Below are positions 25,330 through 33,717 of a stretch of 41,422 bases of DNA, piece by piece. The notes beneath the pieces are model-generated. The model did not search any database. It was not told where the DNA came from and saw nothing but the letters and a program-made list of their open reading frames with translations. Source of the DNA: DATIJP01 sp964569185 (GTDB lineage: Bacteria; Chlamydiota; Chlamydiia; Chlamydiales; Rhabdochlamydiaceae); assembly GCA_964569185.1 (NCBI GenBank), contig CAZMTP010000006.1, positions 1-41,422 of the forward strand. Direction: 5' to 3'. Every line of letters begins with the position of its first letter. Position 1 is the stretch's first letter. The translations under genes were made by a program, and so were the position numbers.

Positions 25330-26250
25330 ATGTTTAAATGTCTTTTTTTCCTTGTGCTTTTGATTACAAATTTAAATGCAGGCATCGAAGACTACTTTAA
25401 AAAAGCAGAAAATAAATCTGTAGGCCATTCGATGCGGAATATCGATTTCATTTACATGATAAATTTAGATCCGCGGCCAGAACGGTATGCCCGCACCATC
25501 AAAGCCCTACAACCTTATGATATCCATCCCTATCGCTTTTCAGCCGTCAATGGCTGGGAATTAAGCTATCAGGCACTTAATGAACTAGGCATTGTATTTC
25601 AACCAGGGATGTCTCATGGGCCGGTGGCGACCGTTTTTCGTCATGATCCTGATGGATGCGAATATAAAAGCAATGAAGTGATGAAAGAGGTAGGGATAAC
25701 CTATTATTGTCATTCTCTTTCACGCGGTTCGATAGGATGTCTGCTGAGCCATCTGTCCATTTTGCAAGATGCGTATGATTCTGGCTATGAAGTGATCTGG
25801 GTCATTGAAGATGATATTCGAGTGGTGAGCGATCCGCATGAGCTTTCCTCCATGATTGACTCTCTGAATCGTTTAGCTCCTGACTGGGATCTGTTTTTTA
25901 CCGATAACGAGGTCAAAGGACCCGATGGAAATCCGATTCCCTCTTATGATATTCGCCCTAGGCCCAATTTTCAGGTCAAACCGCTCTCCTATTATCGCAA
26001 GCGCATCCCGCTCACTGCTGACATTGTACACCTTGGTATGCGTTTTGGTTCTGCATCCATGATTGTCAAACGGACCGGCATGAAAAAACTGTTAGATTTT
26101 TTTAAAACTTATAAAGTCTATTTCCCCTATGATATTGACTACTTTTTAGTGCCAGATATTCAAATTTATGCCTGTACAAGAGACATTGTGACAAACATTG
26201 CTGTCAGTGAATCAGATAATGCGATGCCAAATTATAAGGAGTTGAAATGA
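25330..26250 (+). CDS. exported GT25-family glycosyltransferase (copy 1)
   Basis: 306 residues from ATG 25330; the GTG at 25324 is less likely. A signal peptide (FKCLFFLVLLITNLNAG) precedes a GT25 domain: IYMINLDPRPERYARTIKAL (the family's N-terminal motif), YRFSAVNGWE, SRGSIGCLLSHLSILQDAYD, and the metal motif IEDD (E160-D161-D162). GT25 enzymes include LPS galactosyltransferases and the ER-lumen collagen galactosyltransferases of animals, which also carry signal peptides. It overlaps copy 2 by ATGA, and the two are tandem duplicates. Acceptor and sugar donor unknown. Confidence 0.88.
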   Translation: MFKCLFFLVLLITNLNAGIEDYFKKAENKSVGHSMRNIDFIYMINLDPRPERYARTIKALQPYDIHPYRFSAVNGWELSYQALNELGIVFQPGMSHGPVATVFRHDPDGCEYKSNEVMKEVGITYYCHSLSRGSIGCLLSHLSILQDAYDSGYEVIWVIEDDIRVVSDPHELSSMIDSLNRLAPDWDLFFTDNEVKGPDGNPIPSYDIRPRPNFQVKPLSYYRKRIPLTADIVHLGMRFGSASMIVKRTGMKKLLDFFKTYKVYFPYDIDYFLVPDIQIYACTRDIVTNIAVSESDNAMPNYKELK

Positions 26251-27149
26251 ACCGCTTAGGAGTTGTGTTTCTTTTTTTTATGCTCCCTCTCTTTGGAGGG
26301 ATAGAGGATTATTTCAAAAAAGCTGTAAATAAATCGGGCTCCCACAGCATGCGCGCTATTGATTTTGTCTATGTGATCAACTTAGATAAAAGAACAGAAA
26401 AATATGCGCGTACTATGGATGCTTTGGAACCTTTCAATATCACTCCTTACCGTTTTTCAGCAGTCAATGGGTGGCAATTGAGCCATCAAGCGCTCAATGA
26501 TCTGGGCATTATTTTTCAAGAAGGAATGGCGCCTGGACCCATTGCCACAGTGTTTAGACTCGATACCGATGGCAAAGAATACAATAGCTATGAAGTGATG
26601 AAAGAGATCGGTGTGGCTTACTATTGTCACTCTTTGTCTAGAGGGGCTATTGGCTGTCTTATGAGCCATTTGTCAATTTTGCAAGATGCTTACGATTCTG
26701 GGTACCAAACGATTTGGGTGATGGAAGACGATATCAAAATCGTGCGAGATCCTAATGAAATTTCAGTGCATGTAGATACCCTAAATTCGGAAACTCCTAA
26801 TTGGGATGTCCTTTTTACCGATTGCGAGATTAAAGGAGGCGATGGAAAACCTGTCCCTTGCGCCTGTATTCGCCCACGTCCTAATTTTCAGGTGCAACCC
26901 TTACAATATTATCTCAATCGCACTCCTTTAAATTCCCATATGACAAAGATTGGCATGCGCTTTGGCTCTGCATCGATGGTCGTTAATCGCTCTGGAATGA
27001 AAAAGATATTGGATTTTTTTAAAACTTATAAAGTCTATTTCCCTTATGATATCGATTATTTTATTGTCCCTGGAATTAACCTCTATATGATGAACTACGA
27101 TATTGTCACCAATATCTCTGGCGGCGAATCGGATGTGAGCGCGCCGTAA
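26247..27149 (+). CDS. exported GT25-family glycosyltransferase (copy 2)
   Basis: 300 residues, tandem paralogue of the 25330 gene and translationally coupled to it (ATGA). Signal peptide MNRLGVVFLFFMLPLFGG is followed by the shared GIEDYFKKA.NKS...HSMR start, VYVINLDKRTEKYARTMDAL, SRGAIGCLMSHLSILQDAYD and the MEDD metal motif. All residues that look important in copy 1 are kept. It ends 85 bases from the convergent FkbM gene at 27234. Confidence 0.88.
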   Translation: MNRLGVVFLFFMLPLFGGIEDYFKKAVNKSGSHSMRAIDFVYVINLDKRTEKYARTMDALEPFNITPYRFSAVNGWQLSHQALNDLGIIFQEGMAPGPIATVFRLDTDGKEYNSYEVMKEIGVAYYCHSLSRGAIGCLMSHLSILQDAYDSGYQTIWVMEDDIKIVRDPNEISVHVDTLNSETPNWDVLFTDCEIKGGDGKPVPCACIRPRPNFQVQPLQYYLNRTPLNSHMTKIGMRFGSASMVVNRSGMKKILDFFKTYKVYFPYDIDYFIVPGINLYMMNYDIVTNISGGESDVSAP

Positions 27150-27157
27150 TTGAAGAA

Positions 27158-27230
27158 ATTATGAATTATGAATTATGAGTTCACTTCATCCTTCATCCTT
27201 CATCCTTCATCTTTCATAATTCATACTTCA
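27158..27230. repeat. CTTCATC tandem repeat inside an 11-bp inverted repeat
   Basis: Four perfect CTTCATC units (27184-27211) sit between TATGAATTATG (27160-27170) and CATAATTCATA (27215-27225), which pair perfectly. The unit fills the gap between convergent GT25 and FkbM genes. Its minus-strand end shares GAAGTATGAATTA with 16160-16190. Confidence 0.65.
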
Positions 27231-27233
27231 GAC

Positions 27234-28019
27234 TCAGCGGTCCAAATAAATACCCAAAGACATTTTAAAATAGGCATCAAAAAGCTCGCGGCTCAAGAAA
27301 AGAGCATGGCCTTCAATTTCCGGTTTATACCAATGCGAAACAAGAACAAATTGAGAACTTTCGAGGAATTTTTTTAATTCATTGTATTGGGTCATCCCTT
27401 CTCTATGCGGATGCCGGATCGTTTTTATGCAAATCGCTTTGACAGTCTTTAAAATCTCGGGAGATTTTCGCAACACTTGCAATTCATAGCCTTCCAGCTC
27501 AAGACAAAGAAGATCGATATGATCAATCCGATTTTCTACACACCAGTCATCTAGAACCACGCAAGGCACAGAAATATTAGGTCCTTGGCAGTAAATTTCC
27601 ATCTCTTTAGTTAAAGGAAGCAGAGAACTAGCATATTCAAATGCAGGGTCTCTTCCCTGTATTCCATAACAAATACGAAGAGTGCCAAGTCCATTGGAAT
27701 CACTTACAGCTAAATTGTAAGGTTCGATATTTGTTAGATGATCGTTATAGATTTTCCTTTGCAGTAACAAAAAAGCATGGGGATTGGGTTCAAAGGCAAT
27801 CACGCGCCCTTTAGGCCAAGTTTTTGCTATTTGAGCTGTCTCTGCTCCATAAAGGGCTCCTGCTTGAAATATGATCGGATTATAAGGGAGAAATTGGACA
27901 AGCCACTCAGGATCTACGCGCCTCATATTTCTAAAAAGTTCCACGCCTTCATAGTTGTTTGCCTTTAGAGGCCCAAAATGAATGATAAAAATCAATAATG
28001 CAAAAATAAATGTGTTCAT
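27234..28019 (-). CDS. exported FkbM-family methyltransferase
   Basis: 261 residues with a signal peptide (MNTFIFALLIFIIHFGPLKA) and an FkbM-type SAM fold: AGALYGAETAQIAKTWPKGR (motif I region), VIAFEPNPHAF, and IDLLCLELEGYELQVLRKSP. FkbM enzymes methylate sugar or polyketide hydroxyls. It is the last gene of the minus-strand operon and overlaps the preceding GT25 gene by four bases. SAM is not known to exist in the periplasm, so the export signal is unexpected. Paralogue of the gene at 28912. Confidence 0.85.
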   Translation of the reverse strand: MNTFIFALLIFIIHFGPLKANNYEGVELFRNMRRVDPEWLVQFLPYNPIIFQAGALYGAETAQIAKTWPKGRVIAFEPNPHAFLLLQRKIYNDHLTNIEPYNLAVSDSNGLGTLRICYGIQGRDPAFEYASSLLPLTKEMEIYCQGPNISVPCVVLDDWCVENRIDHIDLLCLELEGYELQVLRKSPEILKTVKAICIKTIRHPHREGMTQYNELKKFLESSQFVLVSHWYKPEIEGHALFLSRELFDAYFKMSLGIYLDR

Positions 28020-28915
28020 CGGTCTGTTCCTATATCTGAAATTCCGCCAGGAATATTGGTGACAATGTCACGTGTGCACTGATAAAGCTTGATATCAGGC
28101 ACAAAGCAGTAATCCATGTCATACGGAAAATAGATTTTATATTGTTTAAAATAATCGAGAATTTTTTTTATGCCAGAGCGGCTCACTATCATAGAATAGG
28201 AACCAAATCGTAGTCCTATTTTCATGATATCTCCATTCACATAGTAACGATAGGTGTAATACCCATGTGGCTGAAGTTTGACATTGGGTCTAGGGCGGAT
28301 TCCCCCACAGTAAGCAGGCCTGCCATCACCGCCTTTGCTTTCATTATCGGTAAAAAGAACGTCCCAACCAGGCGCCAATCGATCCAAGGTATCTGCTAAA
28401 GAAGAAAGTTCATGGGGATCGGATACCACTCGGATATCATCTTCGATGATCCAAATGCGCTGATAACCGGAATTGTAAGCATCTTGTAGAATAGATAGAT
28501 GGCTTAATATGCAGCCAATCGCTCCACGCGACATTGAATGGCAATAGTAAGAAACCCCTTCTTCTTTCATGATTTCAAAGCTCATATATTCTTTGTCATT
28601 ATAATGGCGAAATACAGAGGTTATAGGCCCTTCGGGATCCCCTGCCTTATATTCCGCCCCCAAAGAATCGATCGCTTCAAAACTTAATTTCCAGCCATTC
28701 ACCGCAGAAAAACGATAGGGATAAATTCCATAAGGACGCAGCACATTCATTGTGTGCTCATATTTTTCAGGTCTTTTATCCAAATTGATCATGTAAATGA
28801 AGTCGATGCCAGGCATCTGATGCATGCCTAACTTATATTTTGCAGGCAGCAAGCAATCTTCAATGGAAACCGCAAACAACTGTGCAAAAGAAAATAATAA
28901 GAGGATCAAAATCAT
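28016..28915 (-). CDS. exported GT25-family glycosyltransferase (copy 3)
   Basis: 300 residues from ATG 28915, which overlaps the stop of the FkbM gene as ATGA; the longer frame to 28951 is rejected for that reason. Signal peptide MILILLLFSFAQLFAVS, then IDFIYMINLDKRPEKYEHTM, YRFSAVNGWKL, SRGAIGCILSHLSILQDAYN and the metal motif IEDD. Closely similar to both plus-strand copies but on the opposite strand and inside the eight-gene operon. Confidence 0.88.
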   Translation of the reverse strand: MILILLLFSFAQLFAVSIEDCLLPAKYKLGMHQMPGIDFIYMINLDKRPEKYEHTMNVLRPYGIYPYRFSAVNGWKLSFEAIDSLGAEYKAGDPEGPITSVFRHYNDKEYMSFEIMKEEGVSYYCHSMSRGAIGCILSHLSILQDAYNSGYQRIWIIEDDIRVVSDPHELSSLADTLDRLAPGWDVLFTDNESKGGDGRPAYCGGIRPRPNVKLQPHGYYTYRYYVNGDIMKIGLRFGSYSMIVSRSGIKKILDYFKQYKIYFPYDMDYCFVPDIKLYQCTRDIVTNIPGGISDIGTDR

Positions 28916-29691
28916 GGGTAACTTAATCCACCTGTGCCTAAACCTAAACAACGTACAAAATAGGCATCAAATAGCTCTTGGCTCACATAGATCGCATTGC
29001 CTCGCCCTCCTGGGGAATACCAATGGGCAAGGACAACAAAGTTCGCCTTATAGAGAAAATCTTTCAATAAAAAATAGTTGGTGGTCTGCTCTCGGTAGGG
29101 ATAGAAAAAAGTTTGCACATAGATCACTTTTACATGTTTCAAAATCTCTGGCGAGGCTTGAAGGACTTGCAATTCACTGCCTTCCAGCTCCAGTCTCAGA
29201 AGATCGATCTTATGGATTCCATTTTGTTGGCACCAATGGTCTAATGTGTAACAGGCTACTTCCAGTTTGGGACAATCAATATGCTCCAGCGGCAGTAGAG
29301 AGCTTTCATGTTCATAGCTCAGATCCTCTCCAAATGGCCCTCGATAAAGATGAAGAAGAGCCATTCCATCGTGATCATGAACTGCACTATTGTAAGTTTT
29401 GACATTCTCTAACTTTTTCTCTGCCACCATTTTTTCTAGCTCTGAAAAAGCACGCGGATTGGGTTCTAGAGCATGAATTTGGCTTCTGGGCCAAATCTGC
29501 GCGGCGCGGGCCGTTTCTGCACCGCAATAGGCGCCCACTTCCACTATGACAGGGTTATAGGGAAGCAGCTGCACCAAAAAATTAAGATTTGCTCCACCAT
29601 AACCTCTGAATGTACTTGTGCCTTCATAATAAAGCTCCCCAAAAACATAAGAACATCTTACTAGTAGGGCGAAGAAAATGACCCAGCGCAT
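28912..29691 (-). CDS. exported FkbM-family methyltransferase (paralogue)
   Basis: 259 residues from ATG 29691 with a signal peptide (MRWVIFFALLVRCSYVFGE); a longer frame to 29721 would overlap the upstream gene. The SAM fold shows IVEVGAYCGAETARAAQIWP, IHALEPNPRAF and IDLLRLELEGSELQVLQASP. Nearly the same architecture as the 27234 gene, including the shared FLVQLLPYNP stretch and the LFDAYF motif near the C-terminus. The pair flanks a GT25 gene, suggesting duplicated sugar-transfer and O-methylation functions. A GGAGG lies ahead of the start. Confidence 0.85.
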   Translation of the reverse strand: MRWVIFFALLVRCSYVFGELYYEGTSTFRGYGGANLNFLVQLLPYNPVIVEVGAYCGAETARAAQIWPRSQIHALEPNPRAFSELEKMVAEKKLENVKTYNSAVHDHDGMALLHLYRGPFGEDLSYEHESSLLPLEHIDCPKLEVACYTLDHWCQQNGIHKIDLLRLELEGSELQVLQASPEILKHVKVIYVQTFFYPYREQTTNYFLLKDFLYKANFVVLAHWYSPGGRGNAIYVSQELFDAYFVRCLGLGTGGLSYP

Positions 29692-29693
29692 GC

Positions 29694-30326
29694 CTATCTT
29701 TCCTCCAGGTACCACATCCATCCATCTGTATGGACAATTAGGTCATGCACTTCTGCAAACTCATCTACGGCTCGTTTAACTGTATTCTCATATCCCCAAT
29801 AATAATCATCTCCACACAAGGTGCCGTGCCCTTTGACAAAAGGATACCAACGGATTAGATCTTGCAACACATAGTTATAATCATGCGTGGCATCGATATA
29901 AATAAGATCTGGTTTTATATTTTTTAAATGGACGGCTGCATCAAGGCTAGACATTTTTACAGGAATAATCTTATGTGTGAGTCCTTCATGGATCACATTT
30001 GATAGGAACTGACGATAGAGATTAGGAATATCAAAAACGCTATTATCTTCATTAGGAGACCCCATCCAATGATCGACAGCATAAATCACCCCATCATCAG
30101 GCAAAGTCTTCGCAATGTGGCGCGTGGATAGGCCCAGCCAAGAGCCCACTTCGATCACTACTTTCACATTGCCTCTTTTAATCAACCATTCTAAAGAAGG
30201 CCCATTGATATACCAGCCTTGTGGATTGAAAGGAAGCAGCTCCACTGTATCATAGGGAGGCGGAAGCGCACCCCAAGAAAAAATAGGTAATAAAAAACTA
30301 AGAATTATGATGCCAATTTTTTTCAT
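29694..30326 (-). CDS. exported class I SAM methyltransferase (Methyltransf_24 type)
   Basis: 210 residues with a signal peptide (MKKIGIIILSFLLPIFSWGA). KVVIEVGSWLGLSTRHIAKT is the SAM-binding motif I. VIYAVDHWMGSPN holds the acidic residue of motif II, and LIYIDATHDYNYVLQDLIRW plus GTLCGDDYYWGYE match the metal-dependent Methyltransf_24/CmcI-like group, which often O-methylates sugars or catechols. TGAGG lies ahead of ATG 30326. It sits in the middle of the operon, 9 bases after the 30336 gene. Confidence 0.82.
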   Translation of the reverse strand: MKKIGIIILSFLLPIFSWGALPPPYDTVELLPFNPQGWYINGPSLEWLIKRGNVKVVIEVGSWLGLSTRHIAKTLPDDGVIYAVDHWMGSPNEDNSVFDIPNLYRQFLSNVIHEGLTHKIIPVKMSSLDAAVHLKNIKPDLIYIDATHDYNYVLQDLIRWYPFVKGHGTLCGDDYYWGYENTVKRAVDEFAEVHDLIVHTDGWMWYLEER

Positions 30327-30335
30327 AAAAAAACC

Positions 30336-31103
30336 TCAATGTATTAGATCTATGGAACGTAAATAGACTCTATTTTTTGGGTCTTGACGATGGCCACCAT
30401 TAGGACCTTTGCCATAAGTGGGCAGATGGTAGAGCTTTTCTACATCATTGATATTTTTAAAAGAATCAGGACATCCCTCAAGAAGATCGTCACGAACAAA
30501 AAACAGGTTCACTCCTGCGCTGTCTGCATAGACTAAAGAATATCCTTTTGATCTTCCTAAATGGTAAAGCGCTAAGATGCTCGCTCCAAAATAGTTGGTA
30601 GCATCTCCACTAAAATAGGGACGGTATTTCACTACTTTATCTTCTGAAGATGGATGGGTCGCATTATATTCAATCACCACAACAGAAGGCCGGTATTTTT
30701 CATCGAGTGCTTGCCAGATATAAAAGTCATTGTAATCGATATCAATCGATAAAAGATCCAAGTCATAAGGCACCTGATATTTTTCAAAAAGTGCATTGAT
30801 ATTTTCAGCTGTAATGAACTCTTTATGTAAATTGTATTTGGGGATATCAAATGCACGGTCTAATAAAAGGGTGTTCCAACCCTGCAATCGCAATAAATAG
30901 GTATTGCTTCCAGTCACTCCATCAAATGCACCGAATTCAACGCAAAATTTTGTATTTGGCCGGATATGTTGAAAAATCTTAGTAATGACCCCATCTTCCC
31001 CATTTTGACTATAGAGTGACCGTTCGAAACGTCTTAAATCAATCTCTTCTGCAAAACAGAGGCTTTTTAAAAACAGGCAAATTAGTAGCAGTCTACGTAA
31101 CAT
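30336..31103 (-). CDS. exported FkbM-like (SQNGEDG-type) putative methyltransferase
   Basis: 255 residues, signal peptide MLRRLLLICLFLKSLCFAE, then the diagnostic YSQNGEDGVITKIFQHI motif. CVEFGAFDGVTGSNTYLLRL is the SAM-site motif and LDLLSIDIDYNDFYIWQALD a catalytic-region motif. Proteins with this SQNGEDG start accompany glycosyltransferases in surface-polysaccharide clusters and are taken to be FkbM-related methyltransferases. It starts 2 bases after the upstream gene. Methyl acceptor unknown. Confidence 0.75.
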   Translation of the reverse strand: MLRRLLLICLFLKSLCFAEEIDLRRFERSLYSQNGEDGVITKIFQHIRPNTKFCVEFGAFDGVTGSNTYLLRLQGWNTLLLDRAFDIPKYNLHKEFITAENINALFEKYQVPYDLDLLSIDIDYNDFYIWQALDEKYRPSVVVIEYNATHPSSEDKVVKYRPYFSGDATNYFGASILALYHLGRSKGYSLVYADSAGVNLFFVRDDLLEGCPDSFKNINDVEKLYHLPTYGKGPNGGHRQDPKNRVYLRSIDLIH

Positions 31104-31105
31104 AA

Positions 31106-31789
31106 TTATCTCTTTTTAAACAAAATACAATTTCCATTGTCTATGGTCTTGATCACATCACAAGCTTCCATAAGAAGGTCTACAGCAAGCTGTTTTTCTC
31201 CACACAAAGAATCAGTGAGCCAGATATAACCACCCGACACTACTTTAGGCAAATAGAGTTCTACCTCTTTGGCAGAGATCGTTTCGGCGCGATTGCCATC
31301 AAGATGCAAAATGTCGATGGACATATTATCTAACTCCATGGCTGCTTTGAAAGAGTGCATTTTTTTAGTGATGCAGTAAGTATCTAACATGTGCGTCTTA
31401 ATCATATTTAAGTAGCAGTTATAGACATGATATAAATTTACTGTTCCCCACCAGCTTAAATTGACCATGTCGTGGATGGCATCGAAATATTTAATACATT
31501 CTAAACGGTCCCAAGCATCGATCCCGATGACGACTCCTGATGTTAAAAATTTTAGAGCCATGGCCACTGGAAAAAGAGAGGATCCTCCATATACCCCTAC
31601 CTCAGCACAGACCTTGGGTTTGACTTCCAGAACTAGATCAATGAAATTGCTTGCTTTTTCTTCTGTACACCATCCATGCAAACTGGGAAGGAAATAACAG
31701 ACCTGCCGCTTCAAATCATCCACTTTGGAATCATTACTAAAAAGATAGGAAAAACAAAAAATACAAATGAGAATGCAAGCTTTCTTCAT
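31106..31789 (-). CDS. exported class I SAM methyltransferase (Methyltransf_24 type)
   Basis: 227 residues from ATG 31789, which overlaps the upstream stop as ATGA. Signal peptide MKKACILICIFCFSYLFSND. VCAEVGVYGGSSLFPVAMAL is motif I, VIGIDAWDRLE motif II, and ILHLDGNRAETISAKEVELY the acidic/histidine-type motif; the usual His after DGN is Arg here. It resembles the 31786 protein along its length (both have GWC.EKKAS/A near residue 40), so the two are tandem paralogues. Only this one carries a signal peptide. Confidence 0.8.
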   Translation of the reverse strand: MKKACILICIFCFSYLFSNDSKVDDLKRQVCYFLPSLHGWCTEEKASNFIDLVLEVKPKVCAEVGVYGGSSLFPVAMALKFLTSGVVIGIDAWDRLECIKYFDAIHDMVNLSWWGTVNLYHVYNCYLNMIKTHMLDTYCITKKMHSFKAAMELDNMSIDILHLDGNRAETISAKEVELYLPKVVSGGYIWLTDSLCGEKQLAVDLLMEACDVIKTIDNGNCILFKKR

Positions 31790-32475
31790 AATTTTATCCA
31801 AATCCCCCAAATACAATCATCACTAAATTCTGCAAATTTAATACACTGTTGGTTTAACCATTCTACAGCGCGTGCCGTTGTAAAATGATTATTTTCGTAC
31901 CAGCTCATATCATCGAAGATAATAAAACCACCGCTTTTCATTAAGGGGACCCATTTTATTACGTCCAAATAGGAGGTTTGTTCAGAATGGTTGCCATCGA
32001 TATGCAATAGATCGATTTCATTAATAGGCGCAGCATCTTCAGATGTTGATTGGATCAGTTTGACCTGATTTTGCAGGTCAAATTGAGCAAGATTATTGAT
32101 CAGTCGTTGTTTGACAGCCTGATGGTCTGCGCGGCTCCAATAGGCTAGATTAGATTCATTCATGACCCAGCGGATCGATTCAGTACTGTCCCAAGGATCA
32201 ATGCCATAAATAATGCCCTGGTTGTTGGCCTTCAATGCACAGGCCATAGGCACAAGGGATTTTCCTCCCCAAACGCCTATCTCAACAATGACTTCAGGCC
32301 GCATCTTTGAAATGATATCAATCAAAATATCTGCTTTTTTTTCCGAGCACCATCCTTCAATCTGTTCCATGAACTGGTGTGCTGTTTTCTTGACATTTTC
32401 TGCCGCTACGAACCAATTTTCTGAGACCACACTTTCCATATGGGTCTTAGGGGGTTGGCTAGGCTGATCATTCAT
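31786..32475 (-). CDS. class I SAM methyltransferase (Methyltransf_24 type) without signal peptide
   Basis: 229 residues. IVEIGVWGGKSLVPMACALK is SAM motif I, IIYGIDPWDSTESIRW motif II, LLHIDGNHSEQTSYLDVIKW the DG(N/D)H motif of CmcI-like O-methyltransferases, and GGFIIFDDMSWYE motif IV with two Asp. Unlike its operon neighbours the N-terminus (MNDQPSQPPKTHMESVVSEN) is polar with no export signal, so it should stay in the cytosol or leave by a non-Sec route. GGAG lies ahead of ATG 32475; it starts 6 bases after the GT2 gene. Confidence 0.85.
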   Translation of the reverse strand: MNDQPSQPPKTHMESVVSENWFVAAENVKKTAHQFMEQIEGWCSEKKADILIDIISKMRPEVIVEIGVWGGKSLVPMACALKANNQGIIYGIDPWDSTESIRWVMNESNLAYWSRADHQAVKQRLINNLAQFDLQNQVKLIQSTSEDAAPINEIDLLHIDGNHSEQTSYLDVIKWVPLMKSGGFIIFDDMSWYENNHFTTARAVEWLNQQCIKFAEFSDDCIWGIWIKL

Positions 32476-32481
32476 ATTGAG

Positions 32482-33633
32482 TTAGTCTCCTTCTTTAGGC
32501 AACAGTTTAGCGATAGGAAATGCGCGATTGTTTTCTACCTGTTTGCGCCACTCTTCAGGCAGATGTGGGATAGAAAGCAGTGTATTGCAAACATCCAAGG
32601 ACTCTTGGTAATGATTGGTATAATAAGCGCAGATCGACAATTGAAAAAGCAGTCCATATTCTTCAATCCAGTCTTCATTAAAGAGGGCATCCTTTTGAAA
32701 GGGCCGAGGCACCGACTCTTTCATTTTTAAGTAATGGTAGGCCAGCTCATATTTTTTTTCTTGATTATAGAGTTCTGCAAGGTAATAGATAGACTCGGGA
32801 CGATGAGGACGATAACTAAATGCATGCATATAACATTCTGCTGCGAGAGTAGAAGGCAACCCTATCCTGCGCAAGAGATGTGCGATTTGTAATTTTGACC
32901 AGAAAATCTCCTCTTCCCATCCCCCCATATCGATCCGTTTCTGGTAACATTCCAGAGCTTTTCCTTTCTCTCCTGCATCGCGATAGCTTTCTGCAAGGTA
33001 AAACATATGACGTGCATTCTTTGGGTCTTCTTTAAGAGCCGCTTTAAGCAGTTTCACATTTTTCCAGAATTTTTTGGGATCAGAAGCACGCGCGCCTCCA
33101 TCTCCAGACAGATATTTTACCAAGGGCAATAGCTCAGATGTATGAGGTTCTGCGCAATCTAAATATTCATGGGTCACCCCTACCCATTTCCAAGGCAAAT
33201 CGGCCTTTACAAGTTGTGGCTTTAAATAGGTAAACCCTGGGATGCCGCGCCACATGCTATAAAGGTCATGCGTGAGTTTTGGAAATTGCGGCTCTTGTTC
33301 GAATACAAGCAGGTCATCTGCGTCCATGAAGAGCAGATAATCCCCTTTGCCTTTAGCTAGTTCAAACGCTTCTGTGCGGCTCTCTCCAAAATTCTTCCAA
33401 GGCCTCTCATACAGCTCTCCAGGAATATCTTTGAGATGTTCTTTGATGATCTCTTGAGTTCCATCTGTGGATCCCGTATCCACAATCACCCAGTAATCGA
33501 TCGCTTCTTTGACAGAATCTAAGCAGCGGCGGATCACTTGGCTTTCATTTTTGACAATCATATTAAGACAGATTTTCTGTCTTTCTTCTGCATAAAGAGA
33601 GCAAAGAAATAAAAGAAAAAGACAAAAACGCAT
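32482..33633 (-). CDS. exported GT2 glycosyltransferase with TPR-like repeats
   Basis: 383 residues from ATG 33633, with AAGG five bases upstream. The longer frame to 33663 adds a polar tail in front of the signal peptide MRFCLFLLFLCSLYAEE. The GT2 domain is complete: KICLNMIVKNESQVIRRCLD, VDTGSTDGTQEIIKEHL, and the DxD motif FMDADDLL (residues 104-106). Helical TPR-like repeats follow (ARHMFYLAESYRDAGEKGKA, a PESIYYLAELYNQEKKYELA repeat). It heads the eight-gene operon and resembles the N-terminal half of the 23131-25209 protein but lacks the propeller. Donor and acceptor unknown. Confidence 0.85.
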   Translation of the reverse strand: MRFCLFLLFLCSLYAEERQKICLNMIVKNESQVIRRCLDSVKEAIDYWVIVDTGSTDGTQEIIKEHLKDIPGELYERPWKNFGESRTEAFELAKGKGDYLLFMDADDLLVFEQEPQFPKLTHDLYSMWRGIPGFTYLKPQLVKADLPWKWVGVTHEYLDCAEPHTSELLPLVKYLSGDGGARASDPKKFWKNVKLLKAALKEDPKNARHMFYLAESYRDAGEKGKALECYQKRIDMGGWEEEIFWSKLQIAHLLRRIGLPSTLAAECYMHAFSYRPHRPESIYYLAELYNQEKKYELAYHYLKMKESVPRPFQKDALFNEDWIEEYGLLFQLSICAYYTNHYQESLDVCNTLLSIPHLPEEWRKQVENNRAFPIAKLLPKEGD

Positions 33634-33680
33634 AAAGACCTTTTTGTCTGATGAGTCTAGCAACTATGGCTATTCTAGAA

Positions 33681-33706
33681 AAGGGGGATTAGAAACAATC
33701 CCCCTT
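33681..33706 (-). terminator. probable Rho-independent terminator
   Basis: AAGGGGGATT (33681-33690) and AATCCCCCTT (33697-33706) form a perfect 10-bp stem with a 6-base loop. Read on the minus strand it is followed by TTTTC, just 12 bases after the 33718 gene stop. It separates the two repeat-protein genes from the glyco operon. Confidence 0.75.
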
Positions 33707-33717
33707 AAGACGTAGTG

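Noticed and set aside
27168..27377. 69-codon plus-strand frame starting in the CTTCATC repeat
   Set aside because: Its N-terminus is translated repeat (SSFILHPSSFIIH) and the rest is antisense to the FkbM gene.
28824..29402. 192-codon plus-strand frame opposite the FkbM and GT25 genes
   Set aside because: Shadow of two well-supported minus-strand genes; no recognisable motif.
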